From assembly GCA_021030905.1 (NCBI GenBank), contig JAGFMI010000012.1:682001-746000 (forward strand): a DNA stretch of 64,000 bases. Direction: 5' to 3'. Made by a program: the position numbers and the translations under genes. The stretch's first letter is position 1; every line of letters starts with the position of its first letter. The DNA is from Pyrenula massariospora (Eukaryota > Ascomycota > Eurotiomycetes > Pyrenulales > Pyrenulaceae). Under the pieces are notes generated by a model. It was not told where the DNA came from. It made no database searches and saw only the letters and a list, made by a program, of their open reading frames with translations. Of this stretch, positions 1 through 12,000 are shown piece by piece.

Positions 1-797
1 GCGAGCCGAATCATTTTGATGATCGATAGCGCCTCTTCAGATCCCTTTGATTGCTCATCTGGACCATCCTCCGATTTGATTCTCAAGTTCCCGATGAGTT
101 GGAGATCTTCAGGAGTATTAAGACTCTTGATACCGTGCCGAAGCGCACTATCAAGTTTCGACATTAGAGTTTTCTGCTCGCTGCGGGACAACATCCAATG
201 CAATCTATCTATCGCTTGCTGTACGTGTGCTAATAAGCCTTCAAATCTGCTCTTGTCGAAGACTGCCCATCTCAGCTTTTTCAGTGTGCTATTCTTTGAT
301 CCGATTCTTTTTGCAGTGGCCAGTTCAACCTTTTTGCGCATCCATCTCTCAGGTACCAGATTTCCAATGGTGCCTCTAGCGTCAGCTTCATTAACGGTCT
401 CTTCCGTCTCCAACAACTTGAGATTGTAACGCCCCTCAAGCTCTCGACGCTCTGGCCCTAAAACGTCAAATTCATCAAGAATTCTTTTCGCTTGGCCCCA
501 GTCAATGTTAATTGACGGCTGTCCCCGAGGCTCCTGGTCAGAATACGTTGCCGTGCTCACTGTGGCGGCCTCTGCACTACGATTCAGTAATAATTCATGT
601 TGCTGTGCCTCGTCCCCCAAGCACGCCTCTTCCCATTCACGGAGCCGATAATGCTCCCATTCAAAACTTCGGCGGGCTCTGTCGGCATCTATTCCAAAAT
701 CTCGCGCGGTACAAATGAGAATAAAAGACTTGTGTATCTGATGGAGCCAAAAACCGACAATCCCGCTGACTGCCGCCGCTTCACCAAGACCTGACAT
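1..797 (-). CDS. HeLo (prion-inhibition and propagation) domain protein, 3' end outside window
   Basis: The minus strand is open from an ATG at 797 to the left edge, giving about 265 residues with no stop. The N-terminus starts MSGLGEAAAVSGIVGFW, followed by the conserved RDFGIDADRARR block and the RLREWEEA helix. This matches the start of fungal HeLo domains (HET-S and relatives), which are membrane-active cell-death or cell-death-inhibiting helical bundles. The first roughly 200 residues look like a complete HeLo domain. The C-terminal part, where an amyloid motif or other partner domain would sit, lies outside the window, so the exact class (HET-S-like, LOP-B-like or HeLo only) cannot be told. 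It is divergent from the kinase-ankyrin gene across 470 bp, so the two may share a promoter. The HeLo assignment is from motif memory and is fairly firm; a role in incompatibility or defence is inference. Confidence 0.8.
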   Translation of the reverse strand, partial: MSGLGEAAAVSGIVGFWLHQIHKSFILICTARDFGIDADRARRSFEWEHYRLREWEEACLGDEAQQHELLLNRSAEAATVSTATYSDQEPRGQPSINIDWGQAKRILDEFDVLGPERRELEGRYNLKLLETEETVNEADARGTIGNLVPERWMRKKVELATAKRIGSKNSTLKKLRWAVFDKSRFEGLLAHVQQAIDRLHWMLSRSEQKTLMSKLDSALRHGIKSLNTPEDLQLIGNLRIKSEDGPDEQSKGSEEALSIIKMIRL

Positions 798-1267
798 CGC
801 GCTAGTAACATCGGTCTCGAAAAAACCTGTGCGTTGGGAAATAATTAGTCCATGTTGGTCTGAATTGATTTAGAGGGGATAGAGTTCTTCGTCTGTTCAG
901 GACAAATCTGTGGTGTTGGGCACTCATGCCAAGAAACGAAGCTGGAAACGACGTTGCCTGCATATGCAGTGGCGTTAGCGGACGCCACATTGTCTCAATG
1001 GAACACAAGGACAAGATTGCATTTAATGAAAAAGTTTTCCCGGCTACTCACTATTACACGGTACAGTCGGAAAATGGACATATGATATCAGCAAAACTTC
1101 CAGTTTCCCATGGCGCTACAGATTCAATTCTAGACATAGCAGCTGCCACCACCCTTCCTATGGAAAACAGAAGTTGACAAAAATAGTTGGAGACTTGCTA
1201 GATCAAACAGCTGCCGTGTCCTGCATTTCAAAGGGCTATATAGTTCGACTCGCCGATCCAAACCGAT
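798..1267. promoter_or_regulatory. Divergent intergenic region, HeLo gene / kinase-ankyrin gene
   Basis: This 470-bp spacer separates two divergent start codons. A TATA-like ctatatag lies at 1236-1243, 25 bp before the kinase ATG at 1268. An 83-codon ATG-started reading frame at 926-1177 (+) falls here. It has no recognisable domain and no convincing splice donor to join it to the kinase, so I do not call it a gene. Confidence 0.4.
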
Positions 1268-4200
1268 ATGGCTGATCGTGAAGCCGACCGGCTTTTCACG
1301 GGGAGCCTAGGAGCAATAAGGCCAACCTTATCAACTTTAGTGGACCTCGCTCGACATGCATCGTTCGGGTACCTTTTTGCACAAAGGTTTCCTCCACACC
1401 TTCGCGAGGCAGACAGCGTAGCATCTTCTGTAACAATTGGCAGAGGAGTGTCATATCAAGTGTCTCGAAAGTCAGTTGGAACTATCCGCGATGACAAATT
1501 CGAATCTGAAACCGTCAAGGGACAGAGCATGGCAGCCGGTGATCCCCTCCCTCACCGTCCATTCCCACCGACTGTGGTCTACAAGGTCCCAGTTCTTCGT
1601 TTCGATAAGTATGGCGAGATCGAATCCGAATTTCAACCGGTGTTTGCAAGTGTTCTCTTAGACATTTTGGTCCTGGGTCACGAGCCAGTTGTGTCCCATA
1701 AGAACCTCGTCAGCCTCTTGGGCTTAGCTTGGGCAGATGGCCCAAACTCTGTTTCCGAGAAGATTCCCATACCAATTGTTCAGTACGCGGAATATGGAAG
1801 TCTAGCTACTTATCAAGAATCTAATGACCTTGATTCTTGCGCTAAGGGGCGCATCTTGATGGACATGGCCACTGGTTTGGCCCACCTTCACAACTGTGAT
1901 GTTGTCCATGGGGACATCAAGACCGAAAATGTGCTTTTGTTTCCTGATAAAGAGCATCATTTCCTAGCAAAACTTTCTGATTTCGGTTCCTCGATGCCTG
2001 GCGGCCAAGGAATGTTCAATATAGTCAACCGAGGCACAACTAAATGGGCAGCTCCCGAAATACTAAACAAGACCGTCCAGGCTCAGTACTTGCGCAAGAC
2101 CGACGTTTTTTCCTTTGGGCTGGCTGCATGGAGAGTAGCTTTGGATGGATTTGACCCCTTAAGCGAATTCATGTTAACGATGGAAGAAAAGGACTTGATA
2201 TCTCTTCAACGAATGCCATCGCAGAAGCGGCCGTCACCTGCACTTCTCATGGAAACGATGAAAGAAAACCGACTTATCGAGAAGATTGCGGCAAAGGAAT
2301 GGCACAAGAAGCATGCACTAACGAAAGCAGTCCGATTGAATCAAGACGAAAGTAAGGGCCAGCAGACAGCCGCGTTCGTTATTTCTGCGCTCCTCTTTAG
2401 TCTTGCCTTAGAAGAGCGTGGTGCATCATCCCCTTACTCCCGATATTTAGGTTGTGTAGAAGAGGTTTTACGATGCACGCTCCAAGCAGACCCGAAGACT
2501 CGAGATTTAGCCGCCGGACTAAGGGCTTTGAACTTGTTGAATGGGCGAGATCCAAAGTGAGCCGGACCGTATTCTCTTGGGAGCAATGGTTGACGTGCGA
2601 TAGCATTGCAGGTCCACAGCCGAGCTCGATTACCAGCACCCGTCAATATCAAGTCTTAAAGAGTGGCAATTCCGTGAGTATTCTCATCGTGTTGCCTCGA
2701 GGCTAGCTCATATCAGACTTAGATCAGTGTCTCGTATCTTGCGATGAGAGATTTAGAGACCTCCGTAGCACATTCTTTACTTTCTCAGATGATACTACTG
2801 GCTGCAAGTAGACGCAATGAGCATGGGTCTTTGACTGTTGTCGAAATGGCGATCTCTGCTTGCTGCATGAGCGGTGTAGGCTCTGACAGATATTTTGACG
2901 AGAAAAAATCCTTTGAACACTGCTTCACATCGACCAAGAGCGGTGGAACAGGAGCTCGCGCCATTCTTTACCGCATAGCGGACGTCGCTGGAAAAAAGGC
3001 TGAGATGACCGACGCACTGGAATGGTGCGCCGCGAGAGGTTCTCTTGCTGCCATGGAAGACCTTAGAAAGGTTTCTCCGGAAGCTGCAGCACGAGCTCAT
3101 TTGTTCCTCAGAAATCACACCTGTGGTTGTGGTGCTCAATTTTTGGCAAACATCACTGGCCCACTTAATTACATTCAGATCTCAAAACCCATCGTCGTCA
3201 ATGAGCATCTTCATCAACACGAGATCAATCCTGCTGACTACTTAATCAATGACCGAGGAGATACTTTGGCACATGCTGCAGCGTCAAGAGGTCTGAGCGA
3301 TGTCTTGCATCTTTTGCTAGATGATCACAGCTTGCAAATAAATCTTCTCAACAGGGAACAGGAAACATTGTTGCTATGCGCAATGCGAGGCGGACATGCT
3401 TCGGTGGTGCTCGACCTGCTCGACCGGGGCGCGGACGCCAGCTTGATCTCAAAGCGAAATGAGTCAGCTCTACACTGGCTTATTTCCATCGAGGATGATA
3501 TGATTGATCCTATCCTCTCCCAATTAATATCTCACGGTGCTAATCCTCGGTCAGAAATCTGGGCCCAAAGTTGTGATTACGCGGCGGGAATGATCTCCGT
3601 GTATCATGATCGCTGGGATAAGCCGGGCGTTGGAGGTCCATTGCATTGGGCTGTCAGTCGCAAGCGCAAGAGATTAGTCGAGGCACTCTTGGACGCTGGG
3701 GCTCCTTACAATCAAGGAACCAGTGGATCCGTCAACCAGAGCTGTCCTTTCGAGCAGGCGGCTTACTTTCATGACCACAACATCCTTCGCCTTATGATTG
3801 ACAAGCTATGTCCAAAACCGAGATGGGAAAGTTTCGATCATGGGAACTTTATAAGCGGCTTCCCGGAAAATTCTAGACGGCCTGATGGTGGTTCTATTCT
3901 CTCGGGTTTGTCGAATCTAATTCGTTCAGCAATTGACGGATCCGATCGCTTCCTGATGGTCGTACGTTGGGGAGCCGATTACAAGGAACAGATGAGACAA
4001 ACTTTCGAGCTACTTGGTGAGGAACTCAAGTATCAGAAACTTCTCACAGGGGTAGATAGGAATGGTCGCTCACCGCTGCAATATGCCGCCCATCGCGGTT
4101 TCCATGAGGCCGCAGAACACGTCTTCAAATACATGGACGGCCCTAACCTGATCAATAAGACCTACGCCCGTGACGGCTACACCACACCAATATTCTCTGC

Positions 4201-5074
4201 CATTCGCCGCGACAACAAGACAATGTTTAAGTTCCTCGCGGCTAACGGTGCTGACCTCTTTCTCAAGGTCGACAGCCCAGGCCGAAAAGACACCTTCGAC
4301 TGGACCATCCTCCAAAACGCTGCCGAATACGCGGTCGACTGCGATCTCACAATCCCCCTCGACCTCCTCTCCCATGGCATCCCAGTCGACGGCTTCCTCC
4401 TCAAAGACCCCATTCCTGAAACCCCCTTATGCCGCGCCATCGCCCGCAACAACTTCAACCTCGCCACCCTCCTCCGCACCCGCGGCGCCAACATCAACGC
4501 CCGCTCCACGTTCTATCTCGCCAGCCGCGGCCGCTTTACCCGCCCCCTCACCATCCTCGGCGGGACCATCGCCGGCGCCCTCCTCGACTGCCTCCCTCGA
4601 CTTCAATACCTCCTCTGGCCCCCCGCCGACGCCGAGGACCTCCCCGAACCATCCTTCCTCGTCGACCCGGATACATCTCTCACCGCCCTCCACGCCGCCA
4701 TCCTAGCGCCAAGACTCCACCTCCACGACCCTACCCTCAATCCTCACCCCCCAAATACCTCTCCCCCCTCCTTCCTCGACGCCCCAACCCGCCGCACAAT
4801 CCTCGCCCGCCTCCTCCGAAAATACAACGCCCCCTCGCACCTCAACGCGCTGAGCGCGGACAAGCGGCCCCGCACCGCGCTGCACATGGCGATCCGGTTC
4901 CGCGAGCTCGACGCCGTGGAGCAGTTGCTGGCCCAGGATGAGATTGACGTGAGGGTTAAGGACTGGGAGGGGAAGGACTGCGTGGAGCGGGCGAGGGAGG
5001 TGGCGGGTACCGGGGAGAGGGGGAGGGAGGTTTGGGAGGCGGTGAGGGAGTTTTTGGAGGATGAGGATGAGTGA
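1268..5074 (+). CDS. Protein kinase with C-terminal ankyrin repeats (one intron, about 2557-2727)
   Basis: The first open stretch (1268-2556) is a kinase domain: glycine-rich loop near residue 58, candidate VAIK lysine K106, catalytic HGDIKTEN at 214-221 (HRD is HGD), DFG at 238-240 and APE near 262. The second stretch (2728-5074) carries at least seven ankyrin-like units, for example LPGADASL-type turns and HAAASRGLSDVLHLLLDD. Both stretches are in the same frame. A GTGAGC donor at 2557 and an acceptor CAG ending at 2727 join them without a frame change, giving 1,211 residues. I therefore prefer one kinase-ANK gene; two separate genes (1268-2560 and 2744-5074) remain possible. The key catalytic residues are present, so it is probably active. 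Such proteins occur in fungal self/non-self and signalling repertoires, and the HeLo neighbour fits that. Third positions switch from mixed to strongly C-rich after about 4160. Confidence 0.7.
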
Positions 5075-6505
5075 GTGGATGGGTGGGTCGGGGAAGGTGT
5101 ATGGCTATCGAGGCTGGGGGACAGAAGTTGTGGCACCCCCTATCGGCTGATAATGGGGAGGGGGGGAGGACGTGCCACGGTTTCTGTCCCCCAGTTTTGT
5201 ATAGCGGTCGGGGAGGGGACGCGAGCGAGAAGAGTGTAGAGGGAGGAGGCATCGGTGGGGAGACTGTGCAGATAGATAGTGGAAATAGAGATTCACTGAA
5301 GAGCGGTAGTGAGTAACTTCATTGTCAGATTTTTCTTCTTGTAGTTCGCCGAGGCGATTGTGATAGATGAATTATCGTACCGGGTAACGCGCTAGGCATA
5401 CCTACCTATTTATCATGACAGATTGAAATCGAAACCTCGATATTAATACATCCCAGAGCCTGCTTAACCTCCCAGGCTCTGTGCCCATAGATGAGAACCT
5501 TCACAAACGGAACGAAGACTCTCAAGTCTCCAAATAGAGCCCGCCTGTAGCTGGAGAAAGTTTATTGACCTATGAGAAGGGCATTAGGCGAGGTGTACCC
5601 TTGCTCCGGATATTGCGGTCTTACTAGCTGTACATACATATGTCCAAGGTGTGTAGAAGACAAATTATGTAAAGAAGGTAAGAGAGAAGAGGTGCGTTCT
5701 ATTCAAAGCTCAGTAGATCAGAGCTGAAATGGAGGTCAGCCTATTTTCCAAAGATCACTTGGTTTAAGCCCTGCTGCGGGCTTTTCGGACCGCTATCTAT
5801 CTAATATGAGTCTCTAAACTTTTAGTGGCGTCTTTTCACATCCATTTCTCTAAGCACTATCGAGCCCCACGTTTCGGGTGAGCTTTCTTGCGAGGGGATT
5901 TGAACGTGAGTATCGTTCCAACAGATGGCACATTCAGGAAAGACTCTCGGCCTCTGTACCAGGTATCACAAAGTGCATTTCACACCTTTGTGTCGATGTT
6001 CTAGTTTTCCGAGATGTGCCCTAATCGTCACTATACCCAGCTCTTGAAAGGGCATGGGCTAGGTGTAAAGGAGATTAACAAATGGGGTTAGATGGAGCGT
6101 CAGAGCCACGAATACGCGAATACGCAGGCAATAGTGATGCCGAGCGTCGCACTTCGATCTTGGCAAAGGATTTCGTTTCCAGGACCTTCTCTTGCCTTTC
6201 TCGTCAAGATTATGTTCGTCCGGTGCCCAGATCCGGCTCAGGGAAACAGCGATATGGAACGGATAGGAGCTGCTCGAGCAACGTTCTGCATATGGCCATG
6301 CATGGATTGACTTTGCCTTGCGAAGGATGAGACGGTGCGCCATATACAATCTAAGTCTCGGGCAAACCTCAGCGTCGCAATCCCAGCTCCTGGAGAGGCT
6401 ATAGTCTGACTTTGCATGTTAGAATCTTGTGCAAGGCGGGCCAGGCCTAGCACAGATGAGTTCTTTGAGAACTTGTCGTATGGGACGATTAACTTTTTGA
6501 TTGCT
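5075..6505. other. Intergenic region without a recognised gene
   Basis: This 1.4-kb stretch lies between the end of the kinase-ankyrin gene and the stop of the NMN adenylyltransferase gene. It holds the inverted repeat described at 5114-5194. Reading frames in it are short, overlap on both strands and match nothing I recognise. It probably contains the two convergent 3' untranslated regions. Confidence 0.5.
5114..5194. repeat. Short inverted repeat (foldback), 22-bp arms
   Basis: The left arm (5114-5135) begins ctgggggacagaa and ends gtggca. The right arm (5173-5194) is its reverse complement at 19 of 22 positions. The 37-bp centre is C-rich then G-rich and could pair further. Outside the arms, gctat at 5104-5108 pairs with atagc at 5201-5205. 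It lies 40 bp after the kinase-ankyrin stop codon. It could be a very short MITE relic or a 3'-end RNA hairpin. I see no clear target-site duplication. Confidence 0.6.
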
Positions 6506-7378
6506 TCAACTGTGGGCTGATGCTTCAGGCTTTGGCGATGCTCCTTCCTTCTCTTTGCCCTTCTCTAGGCTGAAGGAATGTGTGCTTGATGCGGCTCCAT
6601 CATCGCGGTAGAGATGGTTTTGTTCGATGTACTCAATGACCGGTGCTGGTATCAGATATTGGACGCTCATCTCTCTTCTCAAGAATAACCGGATCTTTGT
6701 GCTGCTGATTTCGTTAGGGATTAGTTGTTGTATGACGTAGATGTTTTCTTTCCACGACTGTAAGCTCGCGAGCGCTTCCTCTAGATCTGTTCCCGCGCGT
6801 TCCACGATAAATGTTCCATAGCGGCCAAGGATATGGTCCAAGTCGGGCTCGCTCCAGACGCCTGGTGTGGACATGGTCTGAATTAGATCGGCTCCAGCCA
6901 ACAGAGCAATTTGAACGTGTTTCCGAGTTCCATCGCCCGTATCTATTCCTTTTCGAACTTCGTTGATTTCATGCTCAAAGTGATCTAATACCTCTGCGGT
7001 GGGCTTGTACTCGACGGAGTTAGCTTCCCAAGGGTCTACCATAAGCTTGTCTGCAGATCGGTCGATGGCCAACTGGCACATGGCAACCCTGATTTCGTTA
7101 TTGGTGATTTGGCTATTCTAGAGGATCGTAGAAGCTTACCTGTGCTCGGCACTAGCGAGGCCTGCCTTCTTGTACGCATCTGAGACTGGGGAAAAGTAGC
7201 CTCCAATAATCTCGAAATCAGTGCTAAACCTGACGTAATCTTGGGCCATCGTGAACATTCGAAGATGCAGGAATGTGACAGGCGAAAAAGATCCACATGC
7301 GATGAGACATAGCGGAGTCTTGCTCGGATCGTCCATCTTCTTCTTCAGGCGATTGTCGGGAAAGGTGTAGGCGTCCAT
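6506..7378 (-). CDS. Nicotinamide/nicotinate mononucleotide adenylyltransferase
   Basis: NMNAT makes NAD+ (or deamido-NAD+) from NMN/NaMN and ATP, the last step shared by NAD synthesis and salvage. Exon 1 (7378-7140) carries the nucleotidyltransferase signature GSFSPVTFLHLRMF at about residues 29-42. Exon 2 (7088-6506) carries the ISSTKIR motif near the C-terminus. The intron (7089-7139, donor GTAAGC) restores the family sequence ASAEHRVAMCQLA across the junction. From the ATG at 7378 the protein has 273 residues, a normal fungal size. The frame stays open upstream to an ATG at 7633, adding an 85-residue Arg/Ser/Leu-rich leader that looks like a mitochondrial presequence (see findings). The gene is divergent from the Ufd4-like gene. 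Confidence 0.9.
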
Positions 7379-9076
7379 GTTAGACGGTGCGGGCGAGGTG
7401 TGGAAAGTAGACTGTGCCGTCCTCCTTGCTCTATCTTGTGCTAGCCAATTTTGAGAGGAAGGTAGAATGTCGAGTGCTGCAAGAGCTGTGAGACTGTGGA
7501 ATTTCTGACGTAGTAGTCGGGAGCTTCTAGGCTGGGCCAAGGAAGAGAGTCTCGGCTGTGACGTTGAGAGGTGGTGAACAGAGGCGCGTGAGAGTCTGAT
7601 CAAAGCTTGGAGCTCCGAGAAGGCTGAGATCATCAGTCTCACAGCTAGGCAGCGAAGGAGAAGCGATGCACAAGACACAGGGAAGAAAAATGGTTGACGG
7701 AGGAAAAGGCTGGGGGGTTGCGGCGGGAGCCATGATAGGCAGCCGGCGGGGCAGTCCGGTCGAGGTTGAAGTGGGGTCAAACAAAACGCCCGGTTACTCA
7801 CCAGAAAAGGTTTGCCGTTCTGCTATCTGCAACAAGCTACGATTACACATCGACCGCCCGGCGTTTCTGGCGGTAGGGTCTTGTGTCTGATCCATCTCAC
7901 AAGGCTGCTGGGTCACTTTGGACAGAGATTCAAACCAGCCCGCGAGGCATACTCAAGGCTGTAGAAGACCAGCATCTCGCCGAGAGAACCAAGCCCCTCA
8001 AAAGACGCACCTTCAGCTGATACATTGGAAACCAGAGGGACAATGGAGAAGCCCGTGGGAGCAGATAAACTGAAAAGGCCGGTCTTTGTCTACAGAGTGC
8101 ATCGTGTCGTACAGTCATTTGCAGGCCGCTAGACCTGTTGGGTGTAGGGAGTTGGCACAAAGGAAAGAGAAGTTGGCGCCTTGAGGAGATTATGGTACTG
8201 TCTAGCGATGCATGATGCTTAAATTTAAAGAATTATGTAAAAGTTGCCTGGAACAGACCAAAGCAGAGCTTACGAGAGAGACCTACCGATGCCCTTGAGA
8301 GAGAATAATTACGTCTCCCGCAGGCTATCTTGGAGTAGATTGATAATTATTAAGAGGGCCCATAGCGACATGGATGCTGGCGTTTGCGGAGCTTTAGCGA
8401 CGTGGCGCTTGGCGCACAGCTCGGCAGCCTTTGTTCATAGATAGCAGTACTTTGGAGTTATGTACCTCTGACACATAGTCGAAGTGTGACGGGACCTCCA
8501 GCTGCGGTACTCTGGATTTATGAACAGAGGCGGCGTAGCGCCTACCCACGCTACCAAACTTTACGCCCGAATTCCGCCCATTTGCTGCCAGAACCTCACC
8601 TCCCCCAAATGTGCCCGCACCTCCGCTGCTTTAGAGTCCACCCAAATATATTCCCACGATATCTTGTATTTCACCTTGTAGCGATCTTTGCCATAATTCA
8701 CGTGTCTATCACCGCTGGAATATCGGTGGCTTCGCCAGCCTGAACGCAGCTCCGGGCCGATGGCGGGTTGACCGACCTAATCTATGGCCAAGCGAACAGC
8801 TTCTTCTTCACTCGTTTCCGATAACTCCCTCACAGCTGAGAATCACCGTTCCTGGGCAGGCACCATCGACAACGCTCCGCCCGAGCACTCCCATTCAAGG
8901 TACCTTGACCACGCACCCACTTCCCCCGCTTGAACTTTACGCCCAAGCCAACCTCAAAATCTTTCCTTCCCACACCCACCATCCTATATGTTCCTCCACC
9001 TCTTCCCGGCATATTGCCTCCACCTCATCTCCACAAGTCATCCCGTTTCCTAGACTCTGTATCACGGTACCAACTC
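7379..9076. promoter_or_regulatory. Divergent intergenic region, NMNAT / Ufd4-like ligase
   Basis: About 1.7 kb separates the two start codons. The left part (to 7633) may be translated as an NMNAT leader. The rest contains only short, unrelated reading frames on both strands. The 8830-9076 part is pyrimidine-rich on the + strand, as expected for a fungal promoter and 5' leader of the ligase gene. Confidence 0.45.
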
Positions 9077-12000
9077 ATGTCGAACAGAGTTACTCGCTCG
9101 TCGGCGAGGTTGGCTGCTGCGAGCCCTCTCCAACCCGCCGAACCTCCTCCTGCTGTGACCACCACTTCAAGTCGAAAGCGTAAGGCGCCGAAGAGGGACT
9201 CAAGCCCACTTCTAGAATCCGAAGAATCACATCCTAATCCAAAGCCCAAACCAAAGCCACCACCGAGAAGACCGACAAAGCGACAAAAGACGGAGGAGGA
9301 GCCTACACCCACGCCAAAACCTCTAACCCCTCGCTCTACACGTCGTAAGGCAGCAACATCAACCATCAATATGTCAAGCTCAGGGTTTGTACCAGAGATT
9401 ATACGCAGACTACCAAATACTAACGCCGCTAGGTCTTCTTCAAAACATCACGAAGATCCGCCAAAAATATCCCCTTCCACTAATGCTCCGAAAAAGAAAG
9501 CGGGGAAGAACAAAAAACCAGCTCAAGGTACAGTGAGAGCTTCCGAGGTTTGGACATTTGCTAAAACTCTTGCAGAACCATCGGAATCTGCACCGCTGTC
9601 CTCGACTAATACGAAGAAGAAACGGGGGTCTCGAGCGCAAGAGGATGTTGCAAAGAAGGAAGAGCAACAAGCTCAAGCAGAACCTGCAGTCAAGAAAGAA
9701 AGGCCGTCTCCTCCTCCTCCTGAAGACTCTAGTGACAGTAACGATGGGGAGAGAGTGTTGGAGAGGCATAGACGAATGGCAGATCCCTTTGACGGTGGCT
9801 TTCCCGGAGGTCCTCGCGGTCTACCCTTAGGACTGGGTGGTAGTCTTCGTGCCTTCAGCAGCATGATGTCCTCTGGCAATTCATCACAAATGCGGTCTCT
9901 ATTAGAAAACCTCCGGCAGAAAGAAGATCCTTCGGTCCAGCTCATGGCTCTGGACGAGCTTTCCAACATTTTATTGGTGTCCAACGAAGACAATTTATCA
10001 GGCCAATTCTCTACGCATGAGTTCGTAAAAGAGCTCGTCACGTTGATGCAACCCAACGAGTTGACTGGCGAGGAGAACCCCGAGATTATGCTCCTAGCTT
10101 GCCGATCTCTGGCAAATCTTATGGAGGCAATGAGAAACTCCGTTGGCCACGTCGTTCACGGGGGTGCTGTTCCTGTACTATGCCAGAAACTTCTCGACAT
10201 TCAATATATCGACGTCGCGGAACAGGCGCTAAGTGTAAGTACTCATTAAAATACATGTGGATACTGCTCTAAATCTTTTACAGACTTTATCTGTGATATC
10301 CAAAGATTATCCAGCGAGCATTGTCCAAGAAGGAGGTTTGACTGCATGTCTCCAATTTCTCGATTTTTTTGCGACTGGGACCCAACGCACGGCGGTCATC
10401 ACAGCCTCCAACTGCTGCAGAAATGTGCCGATTGACTCTTTTCCAACAATTCGAGACGCCATGCCAATTTTACTCAATGTGTTAGCAAGTCATGACCAGA
10501 AGGTGGTTGAGAATGGGTGTCTCTGCGTTACCAGAATTATCGACAGCTTCAAGAATCACCACGAGAAGCTTGGAGAATTGGTACAGCCGGAGCTTTTGAA
10601 GGCTATTCTGCGCCTCTTGCTGCCAGGAACTACGAATCTCATTGGACCGAATATTCATACTGAGTTTCTCAAGGTGCTAGCTATCGTCGCACGGGCTAGT
10701 CCTCGGCTATCTGTAGAGCTTTTGAAGATGGATGTTGTGGACACGCTCTATCAGATCCTGACCGGCGTATCACCACCAACTGACACTGTCGATGCGGCTG
10801 CAAAAATTGACAGCGTAGTAGTCATGCAAGCTTTGATACATCGGCCTAGAGAGCAAGTCCAAGAGACTCTGAGCGTCATATGCGAGCTCCTCCCAGACTA
10901 TGGTAGCGACAACTTGTTTGATTTTGATGACTCGTACAGTATTGGCGATGATTTCTCAAACGGCTCAAGATCACAATTATCCAAGCCTCCAGCTGCCCAG
11001 AAGAGGATCGACCTCCTAAAGTCCTGCACCAAGGAGACGAGACGATTCGCAACTATCCTATTACCGACCCTCACAGATGCATACTCGAGCACTGTGAACT
11101 TGATGGTCCGGCAGAAGGTACTCTCCGCACAACTCAAAATGTTGTCGAATCTAGACACAGCTGTCATTGAGGACGCTCTCCGGCCAGTTCCATATGCTTC
11201 CTTTCTTGCTTCGATCTTGTCACAACAGGATGATCCTACGCTAGTGATGTCAGCGCTACAAGCATCAGAGCTCCTTTTCGAACGTCTTGAAGATATATAT
11301 CAGTATCAATTCCACCGCGAAGGTGTCATTGCCGAGATTAAGAAGTTGGCGGACAGACATCTGGAAACTGATGCGGATGGCTCACCCTCCAAATCTAAGA
11401 AGACAATTTCAAGGATACTGAAGGAGAATGTTGACCGAGCTGTCTCTGCGGTCGGAAGGATGGACACCGATGAAGAGAGCAGCGACAATTCCGATGACGA
11501 TGTTGCCGCGCCAAGCGACAGCGATGCCGAACAAGACGAAAACGCAGAAGAGGACGGCAGAGATGCGGAGATGGATGAATCAGATGACTCAAATTCTTCG
11601 TCAGACATCGACTCGCCCTCTCCAATGGAATCGATCCAAGACTTCATAACCACCAGGGCAAAGAGATTCTTAGACACGTATTCTAAATCTAAAGGGACAG
11701 GTTTGAGGGAGAAGGCAGAGAAGATTCTAGTTGACCTCCAGACCATTGCTGGCGAACTGAAAGACTGCTTTCTTGGAGATGGAGACGGAGATGGTTCGGA
11801 GCTATTTGCCCGCCTTGCGAAGTCATTCGATGGAGATGCGCTGGAGAGTATCACAAGCGCCGAACTTCTCAACTCCGGCATTATTCAGGTCATGCTTGAT
11901 ATTTTCAACGCAGCGAATTCAAACACTGCACTAGGGGATCCAAAAACTGATTTTCTAGGCGCCTTTATGGGACCGACAATACCAGCCAAAATGATGACAG

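Noticed and set aside
926-1177. An 83-codon ATG frame before the kinase gene, considered as its first exon or as a small gene
   Set aside because: No domain is recognised and there is no good donor to link it in frame; it sits in the divergent promoter.
4170-4941. Long Pro/Ser/Arg-rich frames (178 and 170 codons) on the plus strand and Gly/Glu-rich ones on the minus strand
   Set aside because: They are shadows of the C-rich end of the kinase-ankyrin gene, whose own frame carries ankyrin repeats.
5895-5925. A tRNA-like B box (gttcaaatccc) on the minus strand
   Set aside because: The flanking bases cannot form a T stem, and no A box or acceptor stem lies at the right distance.
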